Of a stretch of DNA of 64,000 nt, positions 24,039-36,322 are shown in pieces; positions within the stretch are counted from its first letter, which is position 1; each line of letters opens with the position of its first letter. The notes below the pieces were generated by a model. It saw nothing but the letters and a program-made list of their open reading frames with translations, was not told where the DNA came from and did not search any database. A program made the position numbers and the translations under genes. This DNA comes from Oryza sativa Japonica Group (lineage: Eukaryota > Streptophyta > Magnoliopsida > Poales > Poaceae), in contig NC_089037.1 of assembly GCF_034140825.1 (NCBI RefSeq), positions 841,501 to 905,500 of the forward strand, read 5' to 3'.

Positions 24039-25692
24039 CTAATACCTTTCTGCTAACCTAGCAGAAACAGCCCTTAGCTTAGAATAGACTTTGCCTGCAG
24101 GAGAACCTAAGATAAGACTACAGAGTGAATCCCGAGCAACCTTGATGTTAACAAAGGATCCAAGTATATGGATCTTCGTATCAGCGATAACTATGCGAGT
24201 CCTCGTAGAATTCTCGATGGCATATTTGGTCTTGCCTCCTTTTCCTGACAAGCGGCCAATAGCACGTGACAGATGCTCTCCTCGGAGTGTCTTCACGTCC
24301 TTGATCTCAAAGGAATCCACATACAGGTCATCGAGACGGAGCAGCGCAACAGCATCGGCGATGTCAAAACCAAGCATAAAAGCATGTACGAAGTCTGCAC
24401 ACTTCTGAAGGTTGCTCACGTCAGGTGTGTCTTGTCTTGTTTTCAGCTCCACCCTTCTTGCCTGAGATAATGGAAACATATTATATGGTCTGTTTGATGG
24501 TAGGCAGCTTAAGCATTCAAAAATACAACTGTAGGATTATGGCATTTTTTCACAAGCACTGATAATACTTCTTGCCAAATGGTTTAAGGTCAGTGAGCAA
24601 ACAGTTACTACTCACTAGACAAGGACAAACTAATGGAGTGACTTACAAATGACGGCTGAGTGTTTGCAGACACAAAGCTATGATGAATTTGTGATTAGTA
24701 GTGTCTCAGGTAAAAGTTGCAAGTTGTGAGCTTTCACCACATCAAATATCTATGTTTTTCGTACTGAATTGAAAAGGTTAGACAGCTCAACTGTCGTGCT
24801 GATCATGGGCAAGAAATTAGCACAGAGGATTTTAAAAACAGTGTCTTCTTACGGTATAATTCAATGGACATTATACTCCATTTACTCATAGCACCATATT
24901 GAATTCTACTCCCATTTGGAGTAGAATTCTAGCACAACGCATGTACTAATTATGTACAGCTTGCAACAATGTTACAAGGATAACAGAATCACTTATCCTA
25001 AGGGCCTGTTTGGCACAGCTCCAGCTCCAGCTCCACCCCTCCTGGAGCTGGAGCTCAGCCAAACAGTTTCAGCTCTACCAAAACTGGAAGTGGAGCTGGG
25101 TGGAGCTCTCTCACAAAATGAAAGAGTTGTGGAGCTGCAGCTCCACAACTCCACTCCAGACTCAACTCCTGGAGTTAAATTTAGGAGTTGGAGCTGTACC
25201 AAACAGGCCCTAAGTAAAATGCCAAAATATAGTTTTGACACTGCAGCATCATGCCGAAAAGCAACACGGACATGTCTCACCATTCAGGATTTGCAACCAC
25301 ATACTACTCAAAAGACTGAGATATATCCATAAGGCGATTAGCTACACAAAGGATTTAGATATATCCATGAGGCAATTTGCGACTATCAACGGAATCAGAA
25401 GTGTACATCCAGGAGAGAAATTGGAGGCTACCTTAAGGTTCATGCGGATGTCGATCTTCATGTGCTCGTAGACGGGGGTGTAGATATCCATCCACGCCTT
25501 CTTGAGCGGCGCGAAGCGGTGCTGCGGCACCGGCACCTTCCTGAACTGTGGCCTCCCGCCGCTCATCTCGCTCGGCATCAGCGCCTCGAACCGCGGCTTC
25601 TCCACGCCGCCAGCCGCGTCCACCGCCATCGCGCCGGAGGACGAGGAGGATTCTCCCTGCCCGGCAGCGCTCGCCGGCCTGCCAGCCTCCAT
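24039..25692 (-). CDS. PNO1: KH-domain ribosome biogenesis factor PNO1 (Dim2)
   Basis: Two exons (25432-25692 and 24039-24461) encode 227 residues. PNO1, partner of the endonuclease NOB1, binds pre-40S rRNA in the nucleolus and cytoplasm and is needed for 18S rRNA maturation. After a variable N-terminus the family core begins with FRKVPVPQHRFAPLKKAWMD and IYTPVYEHMKIDIRMNLK, where the intron falls. Exon 2 carries the KH-like domain with the loop GRLSGKGGKTKYAIEN and the conserved ending SKLRAVSARLAERY. The frame is open 11 codons upstream, but without an ATG, so MEAGRPAS is taken as the start. The 970-bp intron contains a 209-bp MITE. Upstream lie a telo-box and four site II motifs, fitting co-regulation with ribosomal genes. 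Confidence 0.93.
25002..25210. mobile_element. MITE with GGGCCTGTTTGG ends in PNO1 intron
   Basis: Perfect 12-bp inverted ends GGGCCTGTTTGG / CCAAACAGGCCC are flanked by TAA on both sides (24999-25001, 25211-25213). The interior is a mosaic of GGAGCTG / CAGCTCC units forming extensive self-complementarity. The 3-bp TAA duplication points to a PIF/Harbinger-like mobiliser. Confidence 0.85.
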
Positions 25693-25770
25693 CCTGCTGC
25701 CCGTTGGCTGTGGCGGTGGCGGCAATGGAAGCCGGCGGCGGAGGGTGTCGGCTCTCGTCTTCTCCTAGGC

Positions 25771-25927
25771 TAGGGTTTGGGAATCGGGGAAGAGAGGAGG
25801 CTGGAGAAGGCCAACCTGGTTTATAAACCGAAACTATTGGGCCGAAAAAATGATAGCATGGGCCGTCCGAATTCTGTACTACTCCGTAATGGGCTACTTC
25901 AAGTAAACTCCAGTTGTCTAATGGGCC
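25771..25927 (-). promoter_or_regulatory. Telo-box plus site II cluster of the PNO1 promoter
   Basis: A telo-box (AAACCCTA on the minus strand, 25771-25778) is followed upstream by TGGGCY elements at 25838-25843, 25859-25864, 25890-25895 and 25922-25927. A TTTATAAA-like sequence lies near 25820. This pairing of telo-box and site II elements is established for plant ribosomal-protein and ribosome-biogenesis promoters. Confidence 0.7.
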
Positions 25928-26243
25928 GCCTTAAACATGGAGATTTTTTTAGAACTGGGAGATTTTTCTGTTGCATATATCTCCCTGATCAAGATTAACA
26001 AGTTTATTTATGAGTGCCATATAGAGCTAAAAAGATTAATAAGCTATAAGTAATACAGTTCTGAAAGCACGAAATACTGCATAGTATAGAGTTGTAGTTC
26101 AGTCATCAAGGTTTAAGATCGAATCATTTTCTTACTGTTGGTGCTTTAATGCAAAGACAATGAATTCATGGAATTTTCACACCCACAACAATTGTTCAGT
26201 GACAAATCCGAGTCAAGATCCTCGATGTCTGTGTTGACGTTTA

Positions 26244-26324
26244 CTCCGTCCGTCTTAAAATAAACCAACCTAAGATAAGTTGAGATATTACTTAGTACAA
26301 TAAATCTGAACAAAACGGAGAGAG
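26244..26324. mobile_element. Short Stowaway MITE, 81 bp
   Basis: The ends CTCCGTCCGTCTTAAAATA and ACAAAACGGAGAGAG are flanked by TA (26242-26243, 26325-26326). Confidence 0.7.
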
Positions 26325-26329
26325 TAGGT

Positions 26330-27416
26330 TCCAGTCAGGTGAAACAAATCTTGCCAGCTGCTGCCCCATGCTTTACTCATGGACTTGAGTGCGGCGTCCA
26401 TGCTGCCTTCCTGTCTCGTTGTCCCCTATCCGATTATCTCCAACTCAAAGCTGTTACAAGTAAGAATACAGAACATGTGTATAGCAGTAGCAAGCAGGGT
26501 GTCATGTCCGATCATCTGTGTCACTGTGTGAGCAGGCGTTGCTGAATATTGTGAAACAGTTTTTATCATCAGGCATAAATTTTGATTGCTGGTAAGGACT
26601 ATGTGTTTTGTTTCTAAATGATAAGGAATAGGTGCCACGCCTTGGTGATGAAAGAATGCATTCAAACATACTGGGATCACGCTTCAACGCACCTTATAAA
26701 CAATTGCAGATGGATGATGGATCAACTGCCCACAAAACTAGCTGCGAGAGCAGATTTAAGAATTTATCTGCATAAGAATTGTATTATGATATTAGATGAT
26801 TTGATGGCACTGCATAGTTAGCTGAAGAGTGTAAGATATAATTCGATTTGTAAACTAACTTATTGTACAAAGTTGAATGATTGTTCATCTGTTCCAAGGA
26901 ATTGATTATTGCTAGAACATACAAAGAGCTAGAATTGAAGTGCCATTGTTTCAGTTCAGTTTCCAAGCCGTTGACAAATACCAAAATAAAAATTAGAAAA
27001 GAAGTATGAGCTGTTTACCTTTGCCAATAGCATTCAGCTAGGAGTGAGTACTCAAAGAAGCACTCGACTAGGAGTATGTGATTGCCCTTGCCCGGCCAAC
27101 CTTTGTGTTGATGGTAATTCATTCACACTAGGAGTATGTGATTGCCCTTGCCCGGCCAACCTTTGTGTTGATGGTAATTCATTCACTCATCATAGTCAAG
27201 CTCTGTTATGTTTCCCTGGCATTCCCCTTGGTCCATCATTATTTTGAACCACCCCAAGAAAAATGGAAAAAGGGCATTATTTTTTATCAACCTCTGAAAC
27301 TGATTCCTGATTCAGAAACAAGGTAACCAGTGAATACCATCAATCAGCTTGGATAATTAATGCATACATTGGTTAATATGAAATACAAGCTTGCTGTAAC
27401 AGTGGAAGACACTTAC
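26330..27416. other. Region 3' of the PPR gene
   Basis: Contains a perfect 60-bp tandem duplication and should contain the missing last exon and 3' untranslated region of the PPR gene. No single acceptor could be picked with confidence. Confidence 0.4.
27067..27186. repeat. Perfect 60-bp tandem duplication
   Basis: Positions 27067-27126 and 27127-27186 are identical base for base (starting ACTAGGAGTATGTGATTGCC). Absence of any difference implies a recent event or an assembly artefact. Confidence 0.95.
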
Positions 27417-28904
27417 CAGCAGCTTGCCATCAACCATGCCCACTTCCATCTTTAACAAATTAGCAGCTTCATCCATCCCATGTACATTGTATGCCTGGAT
27501 CATGGTGGTGTAAGTTACTTTATCGGGCTTACATTTCTTTTCCTTCATAAGCTGCAGCATTTCCTCCATAATTTTGATATCCCCAGACTTGGCATATGCA
27601 TCGATCACACAATTAAAAAATGGAGTATCTAAAACCACATCAGTATTCTCTGTTTGTCGAATGATCCCAGGAACCTTGTCGAGAAACCCAGCTTTGCTGT
27701 ACCCATTGACCAGTGAGCAGTAAGTGATGGGGTTGGGTTTAACACCCTGAATTTTCATCAATCGGAAATAGTACTCCATCTTCTCGATGTTTCCCGCCCG
27801 TCCAAAACTTTCTATTATTATGTTGAAGGTAACAACAGTTGGTGAGAAGAAGTGTTTCTTCATATATTTCAGCACCGACATCATTTTGTCATGCATCTTA
27901 GCATTACCATATGATTTGATCATGATATTAAATGTTTGCGTATCTGGCTCAACACCCATCAACTGAAACTCACTGTACCACCTCTCCATTTCATGTATCC
28001 TGTTACCATGATTCCCATAAGCCCAAATGATAGAATTCATCGTGTATATGTCCGGCACACTGTCCCCATCTTCAAGCATACTAGTCAGTGCATTCTCCAT
28101 CTCCTCCAACATGCCGGCTTTCCCGTACCCATCAATTATCGCATTATGGATAACAGCATTGCATTGTAGCCCCAAGTAGGACATCTCATCAAGAATCGCA
28201 GGTATCCGATCAAAGCGGCGCAATTTGCTACAGCAATTGATGAGAACAGAGAATGTGTACTCATCTGGCTTGCAATCCGCGACACCTTTCATCTGTTCGA
28301 CGGTGGCCAACGCCTGGTCCAGCAGCCCACTGTAGCCGTACGCGCCGACGAGGGCCGTGTAGACATCCACCGTCGGCTTGAGACGCTCCGAGAGCATCAC
28401 CTTGAAGAGGGCAGTGGCCGCGCCGGGCTGCTGGCACTTGCCGAGCATCATCAGCAACCTGGCGTAGGTCTGCGACCTCGGCTTGTACCATTGCTGCTTA
28501 CGCAACAGCTCGAAGATCTAAACCCCAATCAAGCGAGCACAGCACAATGAGCATCAGAATCAAGCTGATTCCTCAAGGGGATTGGGGGTTACCTCGAGAG
28601 CGGGCTCCCAGCGGCATGAGGCGACGGCGGAGTCGAGGGCCTCGAGCACGGCGCGGGGCCAGAGGCGGGTGGAATGCTGCCGCGACGCCGCCGCCGCCTT
28701 GCGGGAGACGCCGGAGACGGCGGCCTCGGTGCGGAGGATGCGGGAGAGCGCCTCCGGCTGCTCGGCCTCGGGGGCAGACGACGGCGGCTTGTGCCTCCGG
28801 CCGCCGCGGGCCATCACGACGTGGGTCGCACGGCTGCTGGCGCGGGGAGGTGGTGACGAGGTGGCCGGTGGGCACCCCGCCGGCGCCGGCGACGGCGAGT
28901 GCAT
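27417..28904 (-). CDS. P-class pentatricopeptide repeat protein, 3' end not resolved
   Basis: Exon 1 (28593-28904) and exon 2 (27417-28517) give 471 residues, and exon 2 ends at a strong donor (CTGCTG/GTAAGT). A further small exon downstream is expected. If the intron were read through, a stop follows after 19 codons. From about residue 105 the protein is a run of about nine 35-residue PPR motifs (for example PTVDVYTALVGAYGYSGLLD, PDEYTFSVLINCCSKLRRFD, PDKVTYTTMIQAYNVHG). From memory it resembles Arabidopsis At3g53170, including KQQWYKPRSQTYARLLMMLG. No E or DYW editing domain was seen. P-class proteins bind organellar RNA, stabilising or helping splice it. The N-terminus is rich in Ser, Pro, Ala and Arg, as in a plastid or mitochondrial transit peptide. 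Five site II motifs lie upstream. Confidence 0.88.
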
Positions 28905-29003
28905 GGCGCCGGCAGCCGGAGTGAGGCCGAGACGGCGATAAGGTCCCGAGCGATCAGATGACAAGTCCGAGTGAGGCTGCACGAATCTTAACCATCCAAC
29001 AGT

Positions 29004-29105
29004 TGGGCCGTCAAGGGAGAGGGAGCTCCGTGTGGCCCACACTATTGGGCCGGAACGGGAATGCGAGCTTCGTGCGACCCATTATAGTTGGGCCGGAACG
29101 GCCCA
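29004..29105 (-). promoter_or_regulatory. Site II (TGGGCC) cluster of the PPR promoter
   Basis: TGGGCC or its complement occurs at 29004-29009, 29034-29039, 29046-29051, 29089-29094 and 29100-29105: five copies in about 100 bases, 100-200 bases upstream of the ATG. The last part contains a partial duplication (TTGGGCCGGAACGG twice). Confidence 0.65.
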
Positions 29106-29766
29106 TACTACAGTCGGCTTGCTGAAATTGCTGGGTCCAAATTAAGCCACTGTTTTGCCTATTTTTGCAGGAGATATGAGAAGAGAGTTGAGGAAGAAGA
29201 TGAGACGAGAGAAAGTCATTGAGATGTTGGGTTCCACGTGCTGATGTGGTGGACCTGTCACGTTAGCAAAAAACCGTTTTTAAAACCATAGAAGCAGTTG
29301 ATTTGCCTCGGTTTTCAAACATAGGGAAGATGTTAAACCTGGTTTTGTGGTTGAGGTGGTTTTGCGGTCGAGGAAGATGATTCAATAAATGGAGGCAAAA
29401 TAAACTTACTCTATTCAGCAAACAAACTGCTCCCTGCTAAAGTACAGAGGGAGCAGAGCAGATCAGGACGAGCAGACATATATGTCGCCTTGAGATCGAC
29501 TAGCTCTAGCATCTTCTTCTTCTCAATCTTCTCCTTATCTTTCGGAGCAGCAGCTAAGCTAAGCTTTGGCAGTATCGTCGTTGATCCACGTAGCTAATTA
29601 CCAACCGTTAACTGATCCAGACAACAAAAAGGACGGCTGCATGCATCCACGTCCTTGGTTCAGTCACCAGTGAGATCCAATTATAAGTTATCATTCAGAG
29701 AGTCCAGACAATCGACTACCTTTCTCTGTTAAGCTTGCTGTTACCAATTCCATGCGATGAACAATC

Positions 29767-29813
29767 GAAAAGTACAGTGTCTTTTTTTTCGCGAACGCGA
29801 AAAGTACAGTGTC
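29767..29813. repeat. Micro-insertion flanked by 15-bp target duplication
   Basis: GAAAAGTACAGTGTC occurs at 29767-29781 and again at 29799-29813. Between them are only 17 bases, TTTTTTTTCGCGAACGC. On the minus strand this is a short GC-rich tag followed by an A-run, as in the extreme 3' tail of a poly(A) retroposon. Confidence 0.8.
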
Positions 29814-32513
29814 GAGTGTTGCATTCATAAATTATTATACTTTCTTCAGGTACAGATACTAACACGTAAGGCCAGACTATTCCTCACCGATCGATATCTC
29901 CTAGTCACAACTCAAAAGGTACAAATGTCATCATCCCTCGTATGTACAGCACAATCTAGGTGTTCAATCTTTGAAAGTGAGATTACCAAAGTGACAGGAG
30001 TATACATTCGTATTCGAACCCCAAAAAATGAATGATATATAGCTAGATCGACACTTCGACAGAGACTGTGCATCCATGGATGGCCCTCACTCAGGCCACC
30101 GGCAGCTAGCTACCTCGTCGATCGACTACTTATTAAGCTATAATTTCTCTCAGTTTGAGCTTCACGCTGCTAGATTCCAAATCCAATGGCATATAGAGAA
30201 GCATCTCACTGCAAGCATGGAGGCAACCACTGAGTAGTTGCAGCTAGCAGCAGGGAGGAAGAAGAATATACAACTAGCCCATGCACGTTCTCTCTCGGTT
30301 CATCGATCGCTAGCAACTCTCTCTGATTGATTTGCTGGATATATATGTTACTAGTATCCTGTGGACAGTATCAGCATGTACATGTGCAAGAACTTTGGCC
30401 ACACATAGTCTGATTAAAAGAATCCATGAGCACTGCAGCTTGCATTGACACCTGAAAAAGGTTAGAGCTGATTGATAAGCATGCACACATAGTTCCTTAG
30501 CTACTGTTTAGCAGCTTGGCTGGGCTGGCTCATTCTCCTGATGAATGATGATGGTGTTTTTTTTTCCTCTCTTTAGAAAGATGCATGGCTAGTTGGGACT
30601 AAAGAGTTGTGTGCTAACACCTGTCCTACAACAAAGATCCATCGTACGTGTGATATATCTAACTAAAAGTAGCCCTGCTTTCGTTTGATCGAAATTAATC
30701 ATGCATCCAACTTGCTCTATAATTCAGTACAACTAGCTGGTAGAAAGTCCCTGAACTGAACACCATCAGTGCAATTGCACACAAGGACATCTCTACGCCT
30801 AGGGTAGCTAGCTGCTAATTAACTTAATTTGACAGCACTCGAGTGATAACAACCATTAATGCCAGCTTGAAGACAGTGTAACACATGAACCCTTTTTTGC
30901 GTGGTTGGTTTGGTTGGCGCAAGTGGAGATCGTACTGAAGATCATGCATAATCTCTCCACAGGTCAATGCTGCTGCAGCATGCATGAACTGATGAAGAAA
31001 CATGTCCCTGATTAATCCCTGCGACTTGAGCTGAAAACCCGGGGCAAATTGCAGCTGATGCTCTGACAGAGTTGGTACAGTGAACCGTGTAGCGACCTAA
31101 ACAGTTGGGGAGTACAGTGAACTTAGTGAACTGAAGCTGCTTGATTGGTCACCACAAGCTTTGCATGACACACAAGTAAAAAAAAGTAATTAAATTAAAC
31201 AAGTGGTAGAATTTTGTTAAGCTGCAGGGCCAGCAACACGACGACACGTCGATCACCGGATTAACCCTCGACCTTGCAACACCTCACATGCATGCACGCG
31301 AGGTCCGTACTAGGCGCTACGGCGATTTAAAGAAAGAAATTGACGCGCAATACAAGTTAATTAATTAAATACAGGTCATTTAGCCTCTTAATTATCCACG
31401 TCGATCGATCCATCACGCAGAAATATCAAGCAAGCAAGCAAATGAGATAAATGATTCCATCTTAAATTAACTACAGCTAGAGCTAAGCTAGCTCCTAATT
31501 TTGTTTGTTGAGCTCATGTGATCAGCCTCCCTGCTCACATGTGCGCATGATCACGTCCTAGCTTAGCATTGGCATTAGCTACTAATTAAACAGCATCTGT
31601 TTTTCTTTAGGAGGAACCGAAAGGTACACTTGTTGAGCAGGAACCAGAGCAAATGACAATGGTGTACTTGTGTTCCCACCAAGCACGGCTTTGTTTTTTT
31701 TTAACTTTGATTAAAAATCCCTTTGCTTAGTTTTATTTCCACCGAGGAAGGTGCCATGTTCCATCACATTAGGCTTTTGTTTAACAAGTCCTTGTACCTT
31801 GATTAGAGCGCAAAGACACTAGTACTAGTGACTAATTAAGAATTAGTTTTTCCCCTAGCCTTGTATGATTGCCAGCTGATCCTTCTTGGGGAATTTTGTA
31901 GACAAAGTACCATAAAACCGCCTCATTAGAAACGTGCCTGTCGGTGTTAATCAGGACCGCTTGTTTTTACCTCATCAGCTTAGCTATCTGGATATAAAAG
32001 TCATCACAGTAAATAATTAATTGTTTGTTTGCTGTTGTAACGAAGTGGACGGCAATAAAACGCCATAATAAAGAATACGTTCATCGATTACTACTGCATT
32101 AATTTAATCATTAAAACATGATGGCACATGGAAGTATATGTGGAGTTGTAGCATGCAATGTAGCAGTAGTACGGATTAATTGGATGGTTGGTGGTAGTGC
32201 TAACTGCTAAGCTACTGATGATGATCGCTCAGTGCATTCCTGCAACTGCTTGACAATTATTTTTTAGGGGGTTAATTAGTTGCAGCTAGAATTAAACAAG
32301 TGTTTTATTACCGTTAACTGTTGAACAGTATTCAGTAGAAAAATCAACTGAGGAATGCTCTATAAACAATTTGCAAATCGCATAACAATCCAAAGACGGA
32401 AATGCTTCCGCAGGATTCAAGAAGTGATCAAACCAGGAAGTTTCGGAAAACCAAAGTCTTGGTTAGTTAATTAGTTTCATTGATTATGATCTAGAGAGAG
32501 GACTTCTGAATAA

Positions 32514-32815
32514 GGGCATATACAATGGTATTTATTAGCGGTCTCTTTTTATCGTCATGCAAGTATATTTGGTGATGTGGAAGAGAGAGGAAGAAGAAAA
32601 GAAAAAGATGGTTACTACACATGACAACGGCATAGAATCGACTATTAGCATTTATTAGAAAAATTTTTGTTGCATTGAGTCTAACAAAGGAAAAATGACT
32701 AGTAAGAAAGTATTTTGGTACACTAATGATTAGAGACTGTATTATCTTAACTATTGTAACGTGATAATCTCTAATTAACGTAGAGACCATACCAGTCTCT
32801 ACCTTTGTAATTGCC
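32514..32815. mobile_element. MITE, 302 bp
   Basis: The inverted ends GGGCATATACAATGGTA and TACCTTTGTAATTGCC (imperfect) are flanked by TAA and TTA. No coding capacity was seen. The family was not named with confidence. Confidence 0.55.
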
Positions 32816-33608
32816 TTAAAAAGGTTGTCGGAAACTGAAATTAACAATAGTACTAACCTGCAGCAAGATGGTTTTAGACTTTTAGTTGCTGGATAGATTA
32901 AAACAACAACCAACGGACGGTCAACGAACAGAATAGCCACAACGTCAAATCGAGTCCGGAATTCTAGAGATCTCTAATTGACGATATGGCCATCTCGTCG
33001 CTGGTAGCTGCTACTAGTACAGTAATATGTTCCAAGTGCGTCACGAAAGTGATTGCAATTTCTGTCCGGTTACGAACGAGTCGGGCGCGCGGTTTCACAC
33101 CCCCAACAACTCGTGGATCTTTTTTGGAGCTCAATCGCGTGTGCTGCGGCTTTAATTTGACTGGCTTTTGATCGATCTATCGCGTCGTTCGTCTTGGCGT
33201 GTATACAACAAATTCATGCAAGAACAGAAAATTCACTGTGTTGGTGGTGTTGTTGGAGTTGCATGCCAACGTGAACAGCAGATGAAAACAATGTATAAAG
33301 AGGTGATCAAGATGCTAAAGCGAAAGATGTCACGTACGCTAGCTTTGCTAGCTAGGCGAATCTGTAGATCCTATATCTCTAAATGTAGGATCAACAGTGA
33401 TGGTATATTTGACCCTTAACTCGTCTGCTTGTTCCAGCTAGCTAGCTACTCCAGTTTAAATTTAAATTTATCCAGCATGTTCGTCCGAAAAGGAAATTAA
33501 ATGAGAAAGATATTGAGAAGGAGAAGAGCTAGACGACGACGAAGGATCATACCAGATCTGTGTGTATGTGGGTAAGGTAGGTGCAAAGTGCCACTCTCTC
33601 AAAGTGCG

Positions 33609-33651
33609 TAGCTAGCGATTTTTTTTTTTTTTTGAACAATAGCTAGCGATT
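33609..33651. repeat. Micro-insertion flanked by 12-bp target duplication
   Basis: TAGCTAGCGATT occurs at 33609-33620 and 33640-33651, separated by 19 bases consisting of 13 T followed by GAACAA. It has the same form as the sites at 29.8 and 39.4 kb. Confidence 0.75.
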
Positions 33652-36322
33652 ATTAGTGTACGTGTGCGCATGCATCACGCGCAATTGGCACTAGAACGTA
33701 GAAGCACTTCGCTCGATGTACGTACGCACGTACATATATACGTGTATATATATTTGCTACGACTTGACTGATCAGCTGGATGCAACTTTGTGAACAGATA
33801 TACTCCAACGGCTCAGATCGTACGTATAACTGGCTTAATTATTAGTCGTCGGTCGTCCAAGCAAAGTCTTGTTGTCAACGAAAACGAAAGAATTTGACCA
33901 GGAGATCGATCGGTCGAAGAAGAACAAAATCAAAGAGACAAACGTTGTCACGTAACGGAGATGTGACAACCGAAGCTTGTGCTGCACGGTGAGGCAGGGT
34001 GCAGTCACTGCAGTGGATCACCTTGTTGGGTCTTGGGAGGATTTGGCCTCGGATTGAATCGAGTACACGTAGCCCCCGCGCGCGACTGGATCATCGTCAT
34101 CTGGGTGGATTGGATACGGGATAAACCCAACCAACAAACGACCGATCGGTGGCTGGCCTAACGCAGCTGCCCACCTCGCCTTCGCCCCGCGCGGACGCAG
34201 CAGCCGCCACGGTGGCTCCACGTACGCGTCCATCTTCACGCGCGACCGAGTGCGAGTGCGAGCGAGCGAGCGAGCGGCTGACCAAACCACCCGCGCGCGC
34301 TGACTCCACCACGAGCTAAGCTGAGTCCGCGCCGACCAAACGCGTCGTCGCTTGCTGCCTCTCGTTTCCGAGCACGGATAGCTCGCTGTATGTGCGTGTT
34401 GGAACGGGAATTCCGACGTGTTACTATTGTGGCGACTACTTCTCCTTAATTTTTCGCCATACGTCCGTATCTAATCGATTATTATTAGTCCTAAGTTGAT
34501 AGGATACGTACGTGCCCAATTAAGGCCGGGTACGTACGTTTCAGGCTTAACTCACGATTAACGTACGTGCAGTTAAATTAGTTCGATGGATCAAGCTCAA
34601 CTGCGACTTTGCTTCTGTGGTACAAAATACAGTACCGCAGGGCAAGAAAGGCACCTAAACTAACCTTTCGTGATATAAACTTTTGGTTTTACTCTACTGC
34701 TTTTGGCCTTTTGTTTTCATTAGCGACAGTATATAATTTTTTTTTCACAGGTCGACCAACGGAAAGGAGCTAATTGCAGCCATGAGCAAAGCAACAATAA
34801 CAGGTAAGGAAAAAAAAAGTACTGCCACTCTGCCCCATCTCAATCTCACCTGTTACCGCTTGAGGAACAAGGTAGCTGAGGTCAGGACGCCTACGTGTAT
34901 ATATTTTTTTTAACAATCTGTTTACTTGTTTGATTACTGCTCTACTTAAACCATGTTAATTAATTATCAAGAGGATCCTCAAACAGTCATGCCTACTTTG
35001 CTCATTTACCATCTACTGGTCAGAAATTCAGTACTGCCAACCAGTGCTAATTAATAATTGGTGGTGACATACTAAACCCTTAATGATTAAACAAAAGCAA
35101 CTGATTAGTACTCCTTACCAACTGACATGAGTAAGAGCAGGCCCGTTGATCAGGAAGGAAATGTAGAGAACAGCACCGAGAGATGCGCTCGTGTCTACCA
35201 AAGATTCCGGAGCAGCGTAGCAAACAATTTATAACTAGGTAGTGACAGCAAAACATCTCCAAGTAATCAGCAAGTTTATTTTGCTTCTTGAACCTGCAAC
35301 GACCATTTAATATCATTACAGTGGCATGAAGATTAATTAGGAGGATGTTGTATATATGTAGTATATGTTTCAATGTTTTGTATAATCACGGTATCTTGCT
35401 AGCAACTCAGCATGGATTTCTGCTTGCTTGGCACTTTAGATAAAATCGACTTATAAAATGAGTAAAATAATTAATCTAATAAATATGCGGCACACTCTTT
35501 ATTGCTGGGCAATGTGTGGGAGTGTACTGTGCAGCATCAGGTATCGCACCACAGAGCATCCAAATGATATGGCTTGTTGCAATGGAGGTTAGGCATGTGC
35601 AACCTATATTTGAAAAATGGAGATATGCCACACTGCTTTGCTATTGCTAATGCCACCTTCCATTGACTTGGACCGGTTGCGACCTGGCCGGAACGAGTGA
35701 GAGCTGAGGTAGACATCTCCAATCAAATACTAACATTTTTCTCCCTTGAGAATCCAAGGGATCCTTGTGTTTACATAGGTATAAAAAAATACTAAATCAT
35801 CCTAAAAAAAAGCTGTAGGTCAAACTTAACCGTACAATTTCATCTTCTACATTTTCTTTTCACAATGTCGAGCGCTCTGCGGCGTTCGCGAAAAAAAGGC
35901 TGTCCTACTCATTTTTATGTTAAAGTTGTGCAATATCCATACTCACATGTCAATATGAGTAAATAATTGCAATTTTATGTAGACTTAAATTTTAAATACG
36001 TAGTCTTAGTAAGCATACAAATAAATTCACGACAAGCACAAGCCAACAGTAAAAAGATAAAAATAAAATCCAAAAGTAACATATTATATCGAGGAACTAG
36101 ACAAACATGACCCTGAGCAACCTATAATACAAAATCATCAATTTTCAGGAAGACAGACAGAGGCAAACAAACGTGTGGAAAAACATAATCCCGGTCTACA
36201 TGGAAGATTAACAAAATCCTCAATCTTTTGGAAGAAAAAACGGGGGACTTCCGAGAAGAAAAGAACTCTAGCATCTCCGTGGAGAAATAAAATTGATAAT
36301 GACGATCTAAAAAGAAAAACAC

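Larger units (their letters stand above)
29106..36322. other. Large intergenic region without a recognised gene
   Basis: About 7.2 kb. It contains one MITE, two minute target-duplication-flanked insertions and a GC-rich patch at 34.0-34.4 kb, but no coding stretch of convincing composition. I compared it by eye with the common conserved plant microRNAs that I remember and saw none. Confidence 0.4.

Noticed and set aside
29427-29458. Short hairpin CTGCTCCCT...AGGGAGCAG as a microRNA precursor
   Set aside because: The stem is only about 9 bp, far too short for a plant microRNA precursor.
30000-34000. Conserved microRNA genes in the large intergenic region
   Set aside because: None of the conserved mature microRNA sequences I remember was found on inspection.
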